The translations under genes and the position numbers were made by a program. Of a stretch of DNA of 7,525 nt, positions 1-5,969 are shown one piece after another. The first letter of the stretch is position 1. Every line of letters starts with the position of its first letter. A model generated the notes under the pieces. The model worked only from the letters and a program-made list of their open reading frames with translations. It had not been told where the DNA came from and searched no databases. Source of the stretch: Deltaproteobacteria bacterium (GTDB lineage: Bacteria; Desulfobacterota; JAENJC01); assembly GCA_016844545.1 (NCBI GenBank), contig JAENJC010000061.1:1-7525 (forward strand), written 5' to 3'.

Positions 1-896
1 TCGTAAACGTCTTCTATGGTGTCCTTCTCCTCACTTATGGCTGCGGACAGGGTTTCAACGCCAACGGGGCCGCCTCCGAACTTTTTTATAATGGTCAGAA
101 GAATCTTCCTGTCCATCCCATCAAACCCTTGCTGGTCAACCTCCAGCATCTTCAGGGCGTCATCTGCAACCTTCTTTGTTATCACCCCTCCTGCCCTGAC
201 CTGGGCAAAGTCCCTGACCCTTCTCAGAAGCCTGTTGGCGATCCTCGGTGTGCCCCTAGACCGGCGGGCGATTTCCATTGCCCCGTCCGCCTCTATCTCA
301 ATATTTAGTATCCTGGCAGACCTGGTTACAATTATGCCAAGCTCTTCAGAGTTATAGAACTCAAGCCTTGATATGACTCCGAACCTGTCCCTGAGCGGGG
401 AGGTAAGGAGGCCTGCCCTTGTGGTTGCCCCAATCAGCGTGAACCTGGGGAGATCGATCTTTATCGATCTGGCAGACGGCCCCTGGCCTATGATCAGGTC
501 AAGCTGAAAGTCCTCCATGGCGGGATAGAGGATCTCCTCAACCGTGGAGTTCATCCTGTGAATCTCGTCTATAAAGAGGACGTCCTTTTCCTGAAGGTTT
601 GTGAGGATTGCGGCAAGGTCTCCTGCCCTTTCTATAACAGGGCCAGAGGTGGTCTTTATGCTTACATTTAATTCCTGGGAGATGATGTAGGCGAGGGTTG
701 TCTTCCCTAATCCCGGAGGGCCATAGAACAGGAGGTGATCCAGGGCCTCACCACGTGCCTTTGCCGCCTCGATAAACACCCTGAGGTTTTCCTTTACCTT
801 CTCCTGGCCGATGTATTCGTTAAGGGAGCGGGGGCGGAGGCTTGGGTCAAACGAAAGGTCGTCTTCTGCAATCTGAGGGGTTATAACCCGTTCCAT
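1..896 (-). CDS. ruvB: Holliday junction branch migration ATPase RuvB (3' end outside window)
   Basis: RuvB is the AAA+ motor that, with RuvA, drives branch migration of Holliday junctions during recombinational repair. The window holds the first 298 codons of a protein usually about 335-350 residues long, so the end of the C-terminal winged-helix DNA-binding domain is missing only because the window ends. Visible motifs in order: N-terminal RPRSLNEYIGQ (about 21-31), Walker A GPPGLGKT (59-66), Walker B FIDEIH (108-113), sensor 1 IGATTR (155-160), arginine-finger segment SPLRDRFG (166-173), sensor 2 RGTPRIANRLLRR (about 214-226), and the winged-helix motif FGGGPVGVETLAAAISEE (273-290). The start ATG at 896-894 gives the usual MERVITPQ beginning, but no good Shine-Dalgarno lies in front of it. 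The gap of about 150 bp to the next minus-strand gene holds a palindromic repeat, so ruvB is probably not tightly co-transcribed with it. No frameshift is seen. Confidence 0.97.
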   Translation of the reverse strand, partial: MERVITPQIAEDDLSFDPSLRPRSLNEYIGQEKVKENLRVFIEAAKARGEALDHLLFYGPPGLGKTTLAYIISQELNVSIKTTSGPVIERAGDLAAILTNLQEKDVLFIDEIHRMNSTVEEILYPAMEDFQLDLIIGQGPSARSIKIDLPRFTLIGATTRAGLLTSPLRDRFGVISRLEFYNSEELGIIVTRSARILNIEIEADGAMEIARRSRGTPRIANRLLRRVRDFAQVRAGGVITKKVADDALKMLEVDQQGFDGMDRKILLTIIKKFGGGPVGVETLSAAISEEKDTIEDVY

Positions 897-943
897 CGTG
901 ATTAAGGATAATACAAATCCCCATTAATGACAAGGGGGATAGT

Positions 944-1049
944 TTATACCAAGTTGCTTTCAAACATATAATTATTGCCATTACTGAAAGCTTACTTGGT
1001 ATTATGCACGGGCATTCAAATGTCTTTATTTGAATGCGAATTGGTATTA
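944..1049. repeat. Small palindromic MITE/REP-like element with three TTGGTATTA-type motifs
   Basis: The left end (944-965) and the right end read on the minus strand (1049-1028) match at 17 of 22 positions and share ATACCAA, TTCAAA and a central GC, so they look like imperfect terminal inverted repeats. Inside are two hairpins. The first pairs 946-961 with 986-1002 (ATACCAAGT plus GCTTTC with a small internal bulge). The second pairs GCATTCAAAT (1012-1021) perfectly with 1028-1037 around a 6-nt loop. TTGGTATTA occurs directly repeated at 996-1004 and 1041-1049. TAGT flanks both sides (940-943 and 1048-1051), a possible short target duplication, although the right copy overlaps the repeat end. 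The element could also serve as a transcription barrier between the small gene and ruvB. No coding capacity is seen. Confidence 0.6.
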
Positions 1050-1250
1050 GTGTTTCACTGCCTTCATCGCCTTGGTAAGGGAGGCGTTTGCCTCTTCGAC
1101 ACCCTTTATGGCTTCCATTATATTTTTATTTACTTCCTTCAGTCCTTCCTTCTCGGCAGTCATCGCCCACTTTCTGTACTCCTCGATATGGGCCTCGTTG
1201 TGTTCAATCCAGTGGTGAAGGATGTGGGTAAGCTTGTCTTTATCGGTCAT
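1047..1250 (-). CDS. Small helical histidine-containing protein, HHWIEHNEAH motif (67 aa)
   Basis: A 67-residue soluble protein without signal peptide or membrane segment. The N-terminal half contains HHWIEHNEAH (residues 12-21), a helix with His12, His13, His17 and His21 placed so that several fall on one face, which suggests metal or cofactor binding. The rest is a charged amphipathic helix (about 24-65, rich in Lys, Glu, Ala). I recognise a pattern seen in small uncharacterised proteins of anaerobic archaea and bacteria, but cannot name a function. The start at 1250 is chosen because AGGAGGG (1263-1257) lies 6 nt before it. A longer frame opening at 1325 is excluded because a strong promoter -10 box (1307-1312) lies inside it. 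The TAA stop (1049-1047) falls inside the neighbouring palindromic repeat, so the C-terminal end may have been shaped by that insertion. It is divergent from ctaB. Confidence 0.85.
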   Translation of the reverse strand: MTDKDKLTHILHHWIEHNEAHIEEYRKWAMTAEKEGLKEVNKNIMEAIKGVEEANASLTKAMKAVKH

Positions 1251-1306
1251 GACAGACCCTCCTGAATTTATGATATAAGTCATTGTTCCCAATCTGCTAT
1301 ACTGAG

Positions 1307-1335
1307 ATGATACGTGCGCAACCATTAATTGTCAA
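1307..1335 (-). promoter_or_regulatory. Sigma-70 type promoter of the 67-aa protein gene
   Basis: On the minus strand TTGACA (1335-1330) and TATCAT (1312-1307) are separated by 17 bp, a near-consensus housekeeping promoter. Transcription would start near 1300, leaving a leader of about 50 nt before the ATG at 1250. It lies in the divergent gap shared with ctaB. Confidence 0.75.
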
Positions 1336-1359
1336 GCTATCAGGATGCTCAAGAGATGA

Positions 1360-1387
1360 TTGACTAAAGCGGTCTGGCATGTTAAAG
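1360..1387 (+). promoter_or_regulatory. Possible ctaB promoter
   Basis: TTGACT (1360-1365) and TTAAAG (1382-1387) with a 16-bp spacer lie 29 bp before the ctaB start. The -35 box is good and the -10 box weak, so this is a tentative call. Confidence 0.35.
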
Positions 1388-1416
1388 ATATCTTACTAAA
1401 TAAAGGGGAGTACTGC

Positions 1417-2274
1417 ATGGGATTCAAATCATATCTACCTCTGTTAAAGCTAAGGATTAGCTGCCTTATAACCTTCAGCGCCATTGTCGGGGCAGTTGCA
1501 GGCACCACAAATGGCATGTCATGGGGGAATATGGGGTTCCTTATAATAGTTACCATGCTGGCATCAGCCAGTGCGGGGACATTTAACCATTACTTTGACA
1601 GAGATATAGACTGCCTCATGGGGAGGACAAAGAAGAGGCCTCTGACATCCCCTGAATTTGGTTCCCCGCAAAAGGCCTTGTATCTGGCCATCTTCCTGAT
1701 GGCAGCTTCTCTGGGCATCTCTTATCTCACGTTGAACTTCATGGTTACCATTCATCTTTTCCTGGGCGCCTTTGTCTATGTAATACTCTATACCGTATGG
1801 CTGAAGAGGAGGAGCTGGTCAAATATCCTAGTTGGCGGGCTGGCAGGGAGCTTTGCTGTCATGGCCGGCGGGGCATCCGCATCCCCTGAGCTATGCTTCG
1901 CCCCTGTAATCCTTGCGGTGTTCATGTTCTTCTGGACGCCTTCCCATTTCTGGGCCTTTGCCATAGTCCACAAGGAGGAGTACCGCAAAGCCGGCGTCCC
2001 TATGCTCCCGGTGGTTGTCGGAGATAAGAAGACTGCCCTCTACATCCTTATAAATACAATCTTGCTTTTTGTATCCTCCCTGATACCCTCGTATCTAGGT
2101 TATCTCGGTGGATTCTACCTTACAGTAGCGCTTGTAACGGGACTCTATTTTATATTCAAGAACATCCAGCTTCTCATAAATCCCACAAGAGAACTGGCCT
2201 GGGCCAACTTCAAGGTCTCTATGTTTTATCTGGCAGCGGTATTCTCTGCGGTCATATTCGACATGTCGCTGTAA
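1417..2274 (+). CDS. ctaB: Protoheme IX farnesyltransferase (heme O synthase), CtaB/CyoE
   Basis: A UbiA-superfamily integral membrane prenyltransferase that transfers the farnesyl group of farnesyl diphosphate to heme B, giving heme O for heme-copper oxidases or as precursor of heme A. The 285-residue length fits the family. The first aspartate motif is N57-H-Y-F-D61-R-D-I-D65 followed by TKKRPL (71-76). FFWTPSHFWAFAI (171-183) and the second conserved loop, EEYRKAGVPMLPVV (187-200), are present. In this loop many homologues have Asp-Tyr where this one has Glu-Tyr, a conservative change. Repeated hydrophobic segments account for seven to nine membrane helices (for example about 15-30, 41-54, 87-104, 110-128, 137-150, 160-176, 206-228, 232-247, 267-283). 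The start is set at 1417 because AGGGGAG (1404-1410) lies 6 nt before it; upstream codons in the same frame lack such a site. No oxidase or heme A synthase genes are visible, so the gene stands alone here, convergent with the TPR gene 27 bp away. Confidence 0.96.
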   Translation: MGFKSYLPLLKLRISCLITFSAIVGAVAGTTNGMSWGNMGFLIIVTMLASASAGTFNHYFDRDIDCLMGRTKKRPLTSPEFGSPQKALYLAIFLMAASLGISYLTLNFMVTIHLFLGAFVYVILYTVWLKRRSWSNILVGGLAGSFAVMAGGASASPELCFAPVILAVFMFFWTPSHFWAFAIVHKEEYRKAGVPMLPVVVGDKKTALYILINTILLFVSSLIPSYLGYLGGFYLTVALVTGLYFIFKNIQLLINPTRELAWANFKVSMFYLAAVFSAVIFDMSL

Positions 2275-2301
2275 AATACCCCTTTTTTGCGCCTTGCGTC
2301 A

Positions 2302-2754
2302 CTATCTCTTCTTTATTTTTGACAGAACAATCCCCAGTTGTTTGTTGATCGGATTTTCCCTGGAGAGAATGGGAATTGCCGGACCCTTCCTTGCGCCAAA
2401 CTTGTACAACTCTTTGAGAATGACTTTGTTTTCGCTGTCAAGTTTAAGGCCAGCCTCAAGAGTTTTTATGGCCTTGACCTTGTTTCCCTTTAATTTATAG
2501 ACCTCGGCAAGGTTTATATAATACTGAGGCATGTAAAACTCCTTTTTGACGGCCATTTTACAGAACTCCTCGGCCTTTGCCATGTCCCATTTGGACCGTG
2601 CCATTGCAACGCCAAGCCACGAGTAACAAGCTGAACTCTTATGTCCAAGGCTTATGACTTGCTCAAGATACTGTATGGCTTCAGCAGGGTACCCACGCTT
2701 GATAAGTGCCAATCCCTTGTCAAACAACCTTGTTGCCTCGTCCACCGTTTCCAT
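2302..2754 (-). CDS. TPR-repeat protein (150 aa) under riboswitch control
   Basis: A small soluble protein with about three tetratricopeptide repeats: roughly residues 7-38, 41-74 and 76-109, with typical G/A/Y spacing such as YYINLAEVYKLKGNKVKAIKTLEAGLKLD split over helices A and B of the third repeat. The basic C-terminal tail contains PAIPILSRENPINKQLG (125-141), which resembles tails of TPR proteins in Deltaproteobacteria-like genomes. TPR arrays bind partner proteins; the partner is unknown. The start at 2754 has AAGGAGG (2766-2760) 5 nt upstream. An in-frame ATG six codons earlier would place the ribosome binding site inside the gene, so it was not used. The leader carries a GEMM-I riboswitch and an intrinsic terminator, so expression probably depends on a cyclic dinucleotide. 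In Geobacter-type bacteria such switches often control cytochromes, pili and TPR proteins. No signal peptide is seen. Confidence 0.92.
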   Translation of the reverse strand: METVDEATRLFDKGLALIKRGYPAEAIQYLEQVISLGHKSSACYSWLGVAMARSKWDMAKAEEFCKMAVKKEFYMPQYYINLAEVYKLKGNKVKAIKTLEAGLKLDSENKVILKELYKFGARKGPAIPILSRENPINKQLGIVLSKIKKR

Positions 2755-2813
2755 ATCAGCCTCCTTTTCCATCTGAATTTACGTCTTTAATTGACACTAC
2801 CTCTTATATAATT

Positions 2814-2849
2814 AAAATAAAAAAGCCGCCAAAGATATCTTTGGCGGCT
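2814..2849 (-). terminator. Intrinsic terminator of the riboswitch leader
   Basis: A perfect 26-nt palindrome (2849-2824) forms an 11-bp G+C-rich stem with an ATAT loop. On the minus strand it is followed by T6, A, T4 (2824-2814). It lies between the aptamer and the TPR start codon, so it is the expression platform. It would also stop transcripts arriving from the DUF1499 gene upstream. The 5' arm of the stem overlaps sequence that can pair with the 5' strand of the aptamer's P1. Confidence 0.9.
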
Positions 2850-2930
2850 CGACTGGCATGTCCTTATAGGAATTAGCCTCGGGGCTCTGCGACCTCCGGT
2901 TTCCCGAAGTTTGCTCTGAGCAAAGTAGCT
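2845..2930 (-). promoter_or_regulatory. GEMM-I riboswitch aptamer, likely 3',3'-cGAMP type
   Basis: Read on the minus strand, the region matches the cyclic-di-GMP-I (GEMM) aptamer fold. AGAGCAAAC (2917-2909) corresponds to the conserved AGGGCAAAC. P2 is a 6-bp stem capped by a GAAA tetraloop (2909-2894, loop 2903-2900). GTCGCAGAGCC (2893-2883) corresponds to GACGCAAAGCC. P3 spans 2878-2855 and has a C-UAA ... AUG internal loop like a tetraloop receptor. P1 can form from 2925-2918 with 2850-2839. The base equivalent to Vc2 G20 is A (minus-strand base at 2915). In this family the G20A change marks the variant that prefers 3',3'-cGAMP, as described in Geobacter. The alignment was made by eye; ligand choice is an inference. 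Minor deviations are U for A before CGCA and G for the second A of CAAAG. Confidence 0.8.
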
Positions 2931-2951
2931 ATATTTTATTTTTCTTGATTA

Positions 2952-2981
2952 AGTTTAGCATATACCGGGTTCTTATTTCAA
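2952..2981 (-). promoter_or_regulatory. Promoter of the riboswitch-TPR transcript
   Basis: On the minus strand TTGAAA (2981-2976), an 18-bp spacer and TAAACT (2957-2952) preceded by TGC form an extended -10 promoter. The predicted start near 2945 lies about 20 nt before the P1 strand of the aptamer. It begins only about 30 bp after the stop of the DUF1499 gene. Confidence 0.6.
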
Positions 2982-3010
2982 GGATTATTTGTTCCTACGT
3001 ATTGGAGCTA

Positions 3011-3739
3011 TCATTTACTCATGTTTTCAAGAAACCTTCGTATCCTCTTTGCATTTGTACCCACATCGCTCACTCCCACCCGCGAGACCGACCTGACATC
3101 AATCCGGCTGCCGGTTTTCTCTGGTGTTATCCTTACCACCATGTCGTCCTTGAACCCGAACCAGTAAGTGGTGTAAGTTGCCTCTATTCGTCCAGCATCC
3201 CGATTAGCCTCTATGATCTCCCCGCCCAGATTAATCGCTGTGGATAGTGCCTTCTGGAATATCTCTCCGGGAGCGACGGGGAGCATCAAAGGCCCTATAT
3301 CCGGATACCCGGCCCGCTGCTTAGCGGCAATATCCGGGCCTCCGTAATCAGATGGATTTGGGGCATCCTTTCTAAGGGGCAGAATTGCCTTGAACAAGGG
3401 CGGGTTGTCTATGTCGGTCGAGATATCATGTATCCGTGGGAAGTTCTGTGCCTTTGTTTTCCACTGCCACAATGTTCCGGCAACAGTAAGACTGCTTACC
3501 AGGCTTATCAGTGCAAGGGCGAATCCGAACCTGGAACCTGAAAGCCCGGACCAGATGAGCCCTATCAGGGACAGCCCTGCAGCAACAACGCTTCCATAAG
3601 CTGCAATCGTCAGGATGGCAAAACCTGTCCTGAAACTCCACCACTCCCAGCGAGTGCCAAGGCCTGCCATAATGGCTGCCGTGGTTGCCAATAGGGCAAT
3701 AGAAAAGATCAAGAATGCAAACCTTGTAATTGATTTCAT
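3011..3739 (-). CDS. DUF1499 family membrane protein
   Basis: A 242-residue protein with three predicted membrane helices (about 7-28, 38-62 and 70-90) followed by a DUF1499 domain facing one side of the membrane. The family hallmark I-H-D-I-S-T-D (103-109) followed by NPPLF is present, as is the typical end DVGTNAKRIRRFLENM (225-240). The molecular function of DUF1499 is not established. The start at 3739 is chosen because it begins MKSITRFAFL directly in front of the first helix and lies 4 bp behind the rhodanese stop. An ATG at 3772 would overlap the rhodanese by 29 bp. The nearest Shine-Dalgarno-like GGAG is 13 nt away, inside the rhodanese end, so translation may depend on ribosomes finishing that gene. 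The stop is TGA followed at once by TAG, showing that UGA terminates in this organism. Confidence 0.9.
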   Translation of the reverse strand: MKSITRFAFLIFSIALLATTAAIMAGLGTRWEWWSFRTGFAILTIAAYGSVVAAGLSLIGLIWSGLSGSRFGFALALISLVSSLTVAGTLWQWKTKAQNFPRIHDISTDIDNPPLFKAILPLRKDAPNPSDYGGPDIAAKQRAGYPDIGPLMLPVAPGEIFQKALSTAINLGGEIIEANRDAGRIEATYTTYWFGFKDDMVVRITPEKTGSRIDVRSVSRVGVSDVGTNAKRIRRFLENMSK

Positions 3740-3743
3740 CTGA

Positions 3744-4076
3744 TTATTTAGGCTCCATCGGGTATCCGGCATCAGCCCATTCGGTCATTCCGCCCTGCAA
3801 GGCCCTGACATCCTTGCAGCCCAGTTGCATTAATTCCTGTGCCACACGGGCACTGGTATGTTCCTCGTGTCAGGTGCAGTAGGTAATGATTGGCTTATCA
3901 CGCGGTATCTCCCTCTCCCAGCTTTTAACTGCCACCGGGTCTTTCCGCATGGAGCCTTTTATTTTGATGTTGCTCATGTTGTATGAATCATGTGATCTGA
4001 CATCAAGCAAGACCACCATCTCCCCTTTGTCCAGTTGCTCCTTTAGTTTCTCCTTTGTTATTCTCAGGACTGCCAT
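3744..4076 (-). CDS. Single-domain rhodanese, candidate selenoprotein with in-frame TGA at codon 69
   Basis: Rhodaneses move sulfane sulfur, or in some cases selenium, through a persulfide on one catalytic cysteine. The frame holds 110 codons, a normal single-domain length. It contains DVR (25-27), the strand KPIITYC (61-67), then T68, a TGA codon (3872-3870), H-E-E-H-T-S-A-R (70-77) and the conserved end LQGGMTEWADAGYP (93-106). Homologues of this type read YCxC-P-N-E-x-T-S-A, in which the second cysteine aligns with the catalytic cysteine of CxxGxRS loops. The TGA sits exactly there, giving Cys67-Thr-Sec69. The sequence behind the TGA keeps full rhodanese similarity and ends at a TAA, so decay looks unlikely. 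A SECIS-like hairpin follows. If the TGA were a stop, only 68 residues without active site would be made. The start has AAGGGGG (4089-4083) 6 nt upstream. Alternatives are a recent nonsense mutation or a sequencing error. Selenocysteine machinery genes are not in the window. Confidence 0.8.
3833..3859 (-). promoter_or_regulatory. SECIS-like hairpin behind the rhodanese UGA
   Basis: On the minus strand the RNA forms a stem of CC, an A-A mismatch and GUGCC, paired with GGCAC, A and GG (3856-3836), around the loop CGUGU (3848-3844). Two further pairs beyond a second A-A mismatch extend it to 3859-3833. The loop begins 22 nt after the UGA, within the spacing known for bacterial SECIS elements, and it contains the GU expected for SelB recognition. 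The whole element lies inside the coding frame, as is usual in bacteria. Confidence 0.6.
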
Positions 4077-4104
4077 ATAAAGCCCCCTTCCCAGGCATGA
4101 GTAA

Positions 4105-4132
4105 ACTATAGCACCATAAATTTGATCTGCAA
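4105..4132 (-). promoter_or_regulatory. Promoter of the rhodanese-DUF1499 unit
   Basis: On the minus strand TTGCAG (4132-4127), a 16-bp spacer and TATAGT (4110-4105), preceded by TGC, form a likely sigma-70 promoter. Transcription would start near 4098, about 20 nt before the rhodanese ATG, just ahead of its AAGGGGG ribosome binding site. Confidence 0.6.
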
Positions 4133-4267
4133 GGAGGGTCAATTTCAGTATGTTTACGGATTAATTCGCGAGAAGGTAAAGGGATTAAAAGAGCTGCTGG
4201 AAAGGAGGCCAAGCTGACAACAGGGCCGAAAAAAGGAGAGTAGAAAAGTTGGTTCTTCAGGTTTTTA

Positions 4268-4305
4268 TGTGGGTAAGCTGAACGGCTACTCTGGCAGGCT
4301 TACGG
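4268..4305 (-). other. Weak hairpin downstream of malQ
   Basis: GTAAGC and GCTTAC form a 6-bp stem around a 19-nt loop just behind the malQ stop on the minus strand. No proper T-run follows directly, so a terminator role is uncertain. Nothing else convincing lies between malQ and the rhodanese promoter. Confidence 0.2.
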
Positions 4306-4318
4306 AAGGGGTAGGTGC

Positions 4319-5818
4319 CTACGCCCTCCCATAAATCTCCGTCATTTCTATCAGGCGCTTTTTTATGAAAGGAGTTATCTGCTCCAGCACAAGCCGCCAA
4401 CCCCAGTTCCCGCTACCCACAGAAGGAGTATTCATCCTTCCTGCTTCTCCAAGCCCCAGGATGTCCTGCATAGGCAAAATAGCGGTATCGGCAACGCTCA
4501 TCATGGCATATCTTATAAACTCCCAGTGAATCTCGTCCTCCGTTGCTTCACGTCCCATGTATTTAAACAGCCTTTGTTTGTCTTCCTGGCTGGCCTCACC
4601 GTTGAACCATCCCCTGATAGTGTTGTTGTCGTGGGTCCCAGTATAGATGACGCTGTTTTTGGTGATATTATGAGGTATGTAAGGATTGGTGGGCATGTCT
4701 TCCCCGAATGCGAAGATCAGCAGCTTCATACCCGGAAACTCATAAAAGCTCATGACCTCCCTTACCTCCGGGGTAATGACACCCAGGTCTTCGGCAATAA
4801 AGGGTAGGGATGGGAAGTGCCTTAAAAGGGTATTGAGGAAGTCGTAGACAGGGGCTTCCACCCACCTTCCATTTATTGCAGTCTTTTCATGGGAAGCAAC
4901 CTCCCAGTAGGCGACAAATCCCCTGAAGTGGTCGAGCCGCAGGGTGTCAAACAGTTTTATATTGTGTTCTATGCGCTTTATCCACCACCTGTATCCATCT
5001 TCCTTCAGGACATCCCACACATAGACAGGTGTACCCCAGAGCTGGCCCGTAGCGCTGAAATATTCTGGTGGCACCCCTGAGACAAACTCAGGCTTTTTTT
5101 CACCATTAAGCTTGAATATGCAGGGGTTTGTCCATACGTCGCAGCTGTCATGGCAGACATAAATAGGAAGGTCTCCTATTATCTTGATATTCCTGTCGTT
5201 GCAGTAATTTTTGAGAGAGTCCCACTGCCTGAAGAAGAGGTACTGGAGAAACATCTCAAAAATGACCCTGTCCTTAAGCTTCTCGCTCCATTCTCTTATG
5301 GAATCTTCACACCTGTCTCTTATTTCACTTGGCCAGTCGCACCATACACTGCCTTTGAAATGTTCCTTAAGCGCCATGAACAGGGCATAATCATCAAGCC
5401 ACTCTTTGTTTTCTATGCAAAACCTCTCAAACTCATAGTCCTGGCCTATATTACCCCTGTACATCTCGAAGGCTCTGTGAAAGAGTTTGTTTTTGTGAGC
5501 TGTTACGGCCTCATAATCAACTTCATTATCTGGAAATGGGGGAAGCTCCTCGATGTCTGATACTGAAAGAAGGCCATCAGTCAACAGGATATCAGGGCTT
5601 ATGAATAGTGGATTTCCTGCAAAGGCGGAAAAGCTGCTGTAAGGAGAGTTCCCGTGAGACGTGGACGTGGGGTTTAAAGGAAGTATCTGCCACAGGCACT
5701 GCCTTGTCTCTACAAGGAAGTCGGCAAACCTGTATGCCCCAGGGCCCAAATCACCGATTCCATAAGGCGACGGCAGGCACGATATGTGGAGCAGTATTCC
5801 GCTACCGCGTCTGTTCAT
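4319..5818 (-). CDS. malQ: 4-alpha-glucanotransferase (amylomaltase)
   Basis: A cytoplasmic GH77 enzyme that transfers segments of alpha-1,4-glucans to other glucans or glucose, used in maltodextrin and glycogen metabolism. The 499-residue length is that of the short bacterial amylomaltases such as the Thermus enzyme. The N-terminal region has GSGILLHISCLPSPYGIGDLG (residues 5-25) and WQILPLNPT (43-51) with SPYSSFSAFAGNPLFI (58-73). IIGDLPIYV (213-221) follows. Catalytic residues are visible: nucleophile Asp296 in LRLDHFRG, acid/base Glu343 in IAEDLG, and transition-state Asp397 in GTHDNNT. The spacing matches the family. SVGSGNWGWR (466-475) near the end is also typical. The start is preceded by AAGGA about 8 nt upstream and a strong promoter. 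No other sugar genes lie next to it, so the gene appears to be monocistronic. Its stop sits in a short palindrome (4311-4322). Confidence 0.97.
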   Translation of the reverse strand: MNRRGSGILLHISCLPSPYGIGDLGPGAYRFADFLVETRQCLWQILPLNPTSTSHGNSPYSSFSAFAGNPLFISPDILLTDGLLSVSDIEELPPFPDNEVDYEAVTAHKNKLFHRAFEMYRGNIGQDYEFERFCIENKEWLDDYALFMALKEHFKGSVWCDWPSEIRDRCEDSIREWSEKLKDRVIFEMFLQYLFFRQWDSLKNYCNDRNIKIIGDLPIYVCHDSCDVWTNPCIFKLNGEKKPEFVSGVPPEYFSATGQLWGTPVYVWDVLKEDGYRWWIKRIEHNIKLFDTLRLDHFRGFVAYWEVASHEKTAINGRWVEAPVYDFLNTLLRHFPSLPFIAEDLGVITPEVREVMSFYEFPGMKLLIFAFGEDMPTNPYIPHNITKNSVIYTGTHDNNTIRGWFNGEASQEDKQRLFKYMGREATEDEIHWEFIRYAMMSVADTAILPMQDILGLGEAGRMNTPSVGSGNWGWRLVLEQITPFIKKRLIEMTEIYGRA

Positions 5819-5854
5819 TATAAAATCCTTTTAAGGAGAGATAGGAACACCTCA

Positions 5855-5882
5855 ATTATATTTGACATCCGCATTTAGTCAA
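5855..5882 (-). promoter_or_regulatory. Strong sigma-70 promoter of malQ
   Basis: On the minus strand TTGACT (5882-5877) and a perfect TATAAT (5860-5855) are 16 bp apart. Transcription would start near 5848, about 30 nt before the malQ ATG. Confidence 0.85.
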
Positions 5883-5969
5883 GCGATAACCGTCCTGGCC
5901 TCCAAATAGACACTGTAAACCCTGCCCTCCGGTAGCTTATAGAGGGGAGCGGTTGTTCGCGCTCTGCTA

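Noticed and set aside
1047..1325. Longer 92-codon form of the small His-containing protein
   Set aside because: Its first ATG lies upstream of a near-consensus promoter -10 box, and the strong ribosome binding site is at the internal ATG (1250).
2824..2849. Perfect 26-nt palindrome as a possible operator or recombination site
   Set aside because: The T-run on one side and the position between a GEMM aptamer and a start codon explain it as an intrinsic terminator.
3870..4142. Rhodanese as a 90-codon gene ending at the TGA and starting at 4142
   Set aside because: The longer start lies upstream of the promoter -10 box and lacks a suitable ribosome binding site, while the start at 4076 has AAGGGGG. 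Ending at the TGA removes the active site although the family sequence continues in frame.
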